A DNA stretch of 64,000 nucleotides, from assembly GCF_022662335.1 (NCBI RefSeq), contig NZ_JAKNQJ010000002.1, forward strand, positions 310,001 to 374,000, in the 5' to 3' direction. The number at the start of each line of letters is the position of its first letter. Position 1 is the stretch's first letter. The position numbers were made by a program, and so were the translations under genes. The notes below the pieces were generated by a model. The model was not told the origin of the DNA. It made no database searches and saw nothing but the letters and a program-made list of their open reading frames with translations. Below, piece by piece: positions 61,479 through 64,000 of the stretch. This stretch comes from Sphingomonas sp. CROZ-RG-20F-R02-07 (GTDB taxonomy: Bacteria; Pseudomonadota; Alphaproteobacteria; Sphingomonadales; Sphingomonadaceae).

Positions 61479-61681
61479 AGATCAGCGCCCGCAACCAGAT
61501 CGCCGGCACCGTCACCGCGATCACGCCCGGTGCCGTGAACGGCACGGTGAAGGTGGATATCGGCGGCGGCACTATCGTCACCGCCAGCATCACCGAAGAG
61601 GCGATCGAGGAACTGGGGCTGGCAAAGGGCGACACGGTGACGGTGATCGTGAAGGCCAGCGACGTGCTGATCGGCAAGTGA
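61475..61681 (+). CDS. Mop/TOBE-domain molybdate-binding protein (molbindin-like)
   Basis: 68 residues: one TOBE/Mop domain, MKISARNQIAGTVTAITPGAVNGTVKVDIGGGTIVTASITEEAIEEL and GDTVTVIVKASDVLIGK, the single-domain molbindin form. Such proteins bind molybdate in a hexamer and buffer it. Its ATG overlaps the biotin-carboxylase stop (ATGA), an odd place because nothing in the leucine pathway uses molybdenum. The molybdenum hydroxylase of this window is 36 kb away. Confidence 0.88.
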   Translation: MKISARNQIAGTVTAITPGAVNGTVKVDIGGGTIVTASITEEAIEELGLAKGDTVTVIVKASDVLIGK

Positions 61682-61800
61682 GCCGCGCCGGCCCGCCACG
61701 CGCCGGCTGACGGTCGGTCGGTCGGGCGCGCATCGGGTCTTCGCACGCCGGCATTTACTGCCTATGGCCATGGTTAACGGCCATGGGCCACGGGGGAAAG

Positions 61801-63198
61801 ATGCCGGATATCAAGAGCGTGCCGCACGCCACCCCGCTGACGCGTTCGCTCGGGTTGCTCGGCGTGCTGTTCCTGACGCTGTCGGTGGCGACGCCCGCTT
61901 CTTCGGTGTTCGTCATCGTGCCGGGGATGCTGCACGCCGCGGGCAGCGGCACGATCTGGGCGCTGGTGCTCGCCGGCATCGTCTGCGTGGCCACCGCCTT
62001 CGTCTATGCCGAGCTCGCCTCGGTCTGGCCGATCGCTGGCGGCGAATATGTGATGGTGGCGCGCACGCTGGGGCCCCTGGCGGGGTTCGTGATGCTCGGC
62101 ATCAACGTGTTCAACAACCTGCTCTTTCCGCCCGTCCTGGGGCTGGGGGTGAGCGCGGTGCTCTCGACCGTGATCCCGGGATTGCCGCAAGTGCCCGTGG
62201 CGGTGGCGGTCGTCGCGCTGTCGACGCTGATCGGGCTGCTCAACATCCGCGTCAACGCGGTGCTGACAGGCGTCTTCCTCGCCATCGAGATGCTCGCGCT
62301 CGTGGTGGTGGCGGTGCTCGGCTTCGCGCATGCCACCCAGCCGATCGGCGCGCTGGTGCTTCATCCGGTGATGCCGCTGGGGGCGACGCTGCATCCGGCT
62401 TCACCGGCGGCGATCGGGCTGGCCACCTCGGTCGCGATCTTCGCGCTGAACGGATACGGCGCCGCGGTGTATTTCGGCGAGGAGCTGCACGAGGCGGGGC
62501 GGCAGATCGGACGGGCGGTGCTCGTCGCCCTCGTCGCCACGTTGGTGCTGGAGATCGTGCCGATCGTGGCGCTGCTAATGGGATCGCGCGACCTTCACGC
62601 GGCGTTCGTGGACGACGATCCGTTCGGCACGCTGGTGCTGGCGCGGGGCGGCCCCTTGCTGTCGGGATGGATCGCGGTGGGCGTGGTGATCGCGATCCTC
62701 AACGCCGCGATCGCATGTATCCTGTCGTGCGCGCGTTTCTTCTACAGCACCGGGCGCGACGGCGCGTGGGGGCGGCCGGTCGATCGCTGGATGCAGGCGA
62801 TCCACCCGCGCTTCGACTCGCCATGGCTCGCCACGCTGTTCACCGGCGCGGTCGGGATCGCGGCGTGCTTCGCCCCGCTGACGCTGTTGCTGGTGTTGAG
62901 CGGCGCGGGGTTGATCGCGATCTATGCCGGGATTGCGGTGGCGGCGATGGTCGGGCGGCGGACGGGCGCGACCGCGCACGCGCCGTTCCGGATGCCGCTT
63001 TATCCGGCCGCGCCGGTGCTGACGCTGGTCGCGCTGGCCTATGTCGTGTATACCAATTGGCTCGATCTCGACGAGGGGCGCCCCAGCCTGATCGCCACGG
63101 CGGCGCAGATCGTCGGCGCCGCGCTTTATTACGGGCTGGTGCTGCGTCGCCGCGGCGCTTGGGTGGTGCGCGACCCGGCGGAGCCCGCGACGGGTTGA
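61801..63198 (+). CDS. APC family amino-acid permease
   Basis: 465 residues from ATG 61801 (GGGGGA just upstream; an ATG at 61783 is possible but lacks a site). About twelve membrane helices with the APC start SVATPASSVFVIVPGML and VWPIAGGEYVMVARTLGPLAGF, and ILSCARFFYSTGRDGAWGRPVDRWMQAIHPRFDSPWLATL. It imports an amino acid or amine by cation symport. A short inverted repeat (CCATGG-type arms around TTAAC, 61767-61790) lies at the start and could be a control site. Confidence 0.9.
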   Translation: MPDIKSVPHATPLTRSLGLLGVLFLTLSVATPASSVFVIVPGMLHAAGSGTIWALVLAGIVCVATAFVYAELASVWPIAGGEYVMVARTLGPLAGFVMLGINVFNNLLFPPVLGLGVSAVLSTVIPGLPQVPVAVAVVALSTLIGLLNIRVNAVLTGVFLAIEMLALVVVAVLGFAHATQPIGALVLHPVMPLGATLHPASPAAIGLATSVAIFALNGYGAAVYFGEELHEAGRQIGRAVLVALVATLVLEIVPIVALLMGSRDLHAAFVDDDPFGTLVLARGGPLLSGWIAVGVVIAILNAAIACILSCARFFYSTGRDGAWGRPVDRWMQAIHPRFDSPWLATLFTGAVGIAACFAPLTLLLVLSGAGLIAIYAGIAVAAMVGRRTGATAHAPFRMPLYPAAPVLTLVALAYVVYTNWLDLDEGRPSLIATAAQIVGAALYYGLVLRRRGAWVVRDPAEPATG

Positions 63199-63263
63199 AA
63201 ATTGGGCGCGCTTGCGCCATCGGCAGGGTCCGCGTCCGATCCTGGTCGCTCAGAGGAACATGC

Positions 63264-63614
63264 ATGTCGTCGTACAAGGCCCCGACTTTCAGCGAACGCG
63301 CCGCGAATGCCGCTGCCGCCAAGCAACGGGCGCTGGACAAGCTGAAGGCCAAGCCGCCGATCGACCCGGCGGTGGCCGCCGAACGCGCCGCCGCCGCCGA
63401 GCGTCGCGCCGAGCGCGAGGCCGAACAGTCCGCCCGTCGTGCCGCCCGGATCCAGGCCGAACAGGATGCCAAGGCCGAAGCCGCGCGCAAGGCGCAGGAA
63501 GAGGCCGATGCCGCCGAGGCCGCGCGCAAGGCCAGCGCCAAGCCCGAACTGACCGACGCCGAGAAGAAGGCCCTCCGCGACGCCCGCTACGCCGCGCGCA
63601 AGGCGCGCCGCTGA
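63264..63614 (+). CDS. DUF6481 family protein
   Basis: 116 residues from ATG 63264 (AGAGGAAC upstream). MSSYKAPTFSERAANAAAAKQRALDKLKAKPPIDPAVAAERAA then a long charged Ala/Glu/Arg helix and a DAEKKALRDARYAARKARR end: the DUF6481 pattern. Probably an elongated helical, nucleic-acid-compatible protein; role unknown. In related genomes it often lies by a cold-shock gene, not seen here. A hairpin terminator follows its stop. Confidence 0.8.
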   Translation: MSSYKAPTFSERAANAAAAKQRALDKLKAKPPIDPAVAAERAAAAERRAEREAEQSARRAARIQAEQDAKAEAARKAQEEADAAEAARKASAKPELTDAEKKALRDARYAARKARR

Positions 63615-63618
63615 ACGA

Positions 63619-63655
63619 TCTTCGCCGCCCTTCGGAGCGGCGAATTCGGTTCATT
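63619..63655 (+). terminator. Intrinsic terminator after the DUF6481 gene
   Basis: TTCGCCGC (63621-63628) pairs with GCGGCGAA (63637-63644) over a CCTTCGGA loop that contains a stable UUCG turn; TTCGGTTCATTTT follows. It starts 7 nt after the stop codon. Confidence 0.7.
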
Positions 63656-63702
63656 TTGCCAGCAACATTGCTTGGTACGCCCGATCGCCTATGTTCGGCT
63701 GC

Positions 63703-64000
63703 ATGACGCCGCCGATCGAGCATTTGACCGAGCCGCAGCGTGCCTGCCTCCGCCTCGTAGCCAGCCATCACAATTCGAAGGAGATCGCCGGGTTGCTCGG
63801 CGTGTCGCCGTCGGCCGTCGACAAGCGGATCGAGCGCGCGGTGCAGATGCTCGACGCGCGCTCGCGCTTCGCCGCGGCACGGATGCTGGTCGAGCATGAA
63901 GGCGGTACGACGTCCGATCGCCTGCCATGGGAGCCGATCGACGTTCCCAACACGGCCGATGTCGCGCCAATCCCGCTGTCGAACGAGCCGTGGTGGCTCG
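63703..64000 (+). CDS. HTH transcriptional regulator, N-terminal part (3' end outside window)
   Basis: 99 residues visible, cut by the window end; ATG 63703 (an in-frame ATG 63691 is possible). The N-terminal domain TEPQRACLRLVASHHNSKEIAGLLGVSPSAVDKRIERAVQMLDARSRFAAARML is a LuxR/sigma-region-4-type helix-turn-helix. A variable linker follows. HTH at the N-terminus with an unknown C-terminal part is common in small sphingomonad regulators. Full length and target unknown. Confidence 0.75.
   Translation, partial: MTPPIEHLTEPQRACLRLVASHHNSKEIAGLLGVSPSAVDKRIERAVQMLDARSRFAAARMLVEHEGGTTSDRLPWEPIDVPNTADVAPIPLSNEPWWL

Noticed and set aside
61764..61790. Inverted repeat around TTAAC before the APC permease as an operator
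   Set aside because: CCATGG is self-complementary and common; only a note in the gene entry is justified.

Overview
This window looks like chromosomal DNA of an alphaproteobacterium of the Sphingomonadaceae (Sphingomonas or a close relative). It is uniformly GC-rich. It carries two large TonB-dependent receptors, side-chain genes for glycosylated hopanoids (hpnI, hpnJ, hpnK, hpnL), a short-form hisG, small families common in sphingomonads (DUF4169, DUF6481) and inverted-repeat intergenic elements of a kind frequent in these genomes. The genus is inferred from gene content and not from any database search.

Layout. 1-3.6 kb: the 3' end of an alkaline-phosphatase-superfamily enzyme, a secreted protein and a TonB-dependent receptor, then a palindromic intergenic repeat. 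3.8-9.5 kb: an AI-2E family permease divergent from a tight hpnI-hpnJ-hpnK-hpnL operon that decorates bacteriohopanetetrol. 9.5-15.2 kb: a cation/proton antiporter, a TonB-type energy transducer, a glycine-zipper envelope protein, a flavin reductase, three small unknown proteins and two different L,D-transpeptidase-type enzymes transcribed divergently. 15.2-18.8 kb: a two-gene operon of an aminotransferase-flavoprotein fusion and a glycosyltransferase. 19-23.4 kb: two YbjQ-type proteins, a membrane protein, DUF1622, a metallophosphoesterase and an aldo/keto reductase.

23.5-34.6 kb is an accessory-looking catabolic block: an orphan molybdenum hydroxylase large subunit, an SDR, a TetR regulator, an MFS transporter, a secreted carboxylesterase, an acyl-CoA ligase and a TonB-dependent receptor. 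Three related 16-bp sites lie upstream of the SDR, between tetR and the MFS gene, and upstream of the receptor, so most of the block may be one TetR regulon that imports an ester, hydrolyses it and activates the released acid as a CoA thioester.

34.9-43.4 kb is housekeeping: tRNA-Phe(GAA), yacG, an RNase E/G-type protein, maf and infA, interrupted by a solitary adenine methyltransferase-nuclease fusion, then hisG-hisD-nusB-DUF4169-thiL and a DUF2332 gene broken by an in-frame amber codon. 43.4-49.8 kb: a degenerate copy of the palindromic repeat and a tripartite RND efflux operon whose outer-membrane component carries a Gly/Thr low-complexity insert. 49.9-56.6 kb: the non-oxidative pentose-phosphate set plus 6-phosphogluconate dehydrogenase (rpiA, tkt, tal, gnd) followed by two HAD phosphatases. 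56.6-61.7 kb: leucine catabolism (isovaleryl-CoA dehydrogenase and both methylcrotonyl-CoA carboxylase subunits) with a molbindin-like TOBE protein. 61.8-64 kb: an APC permease, a DUF6481 protein and the start of an HTH regulator cut by the window edge.

No insertion sequence, integrase, CRISPR array, rRNA or phage gene was seen. All functional calls rest on motifs and family memory; no search was run.
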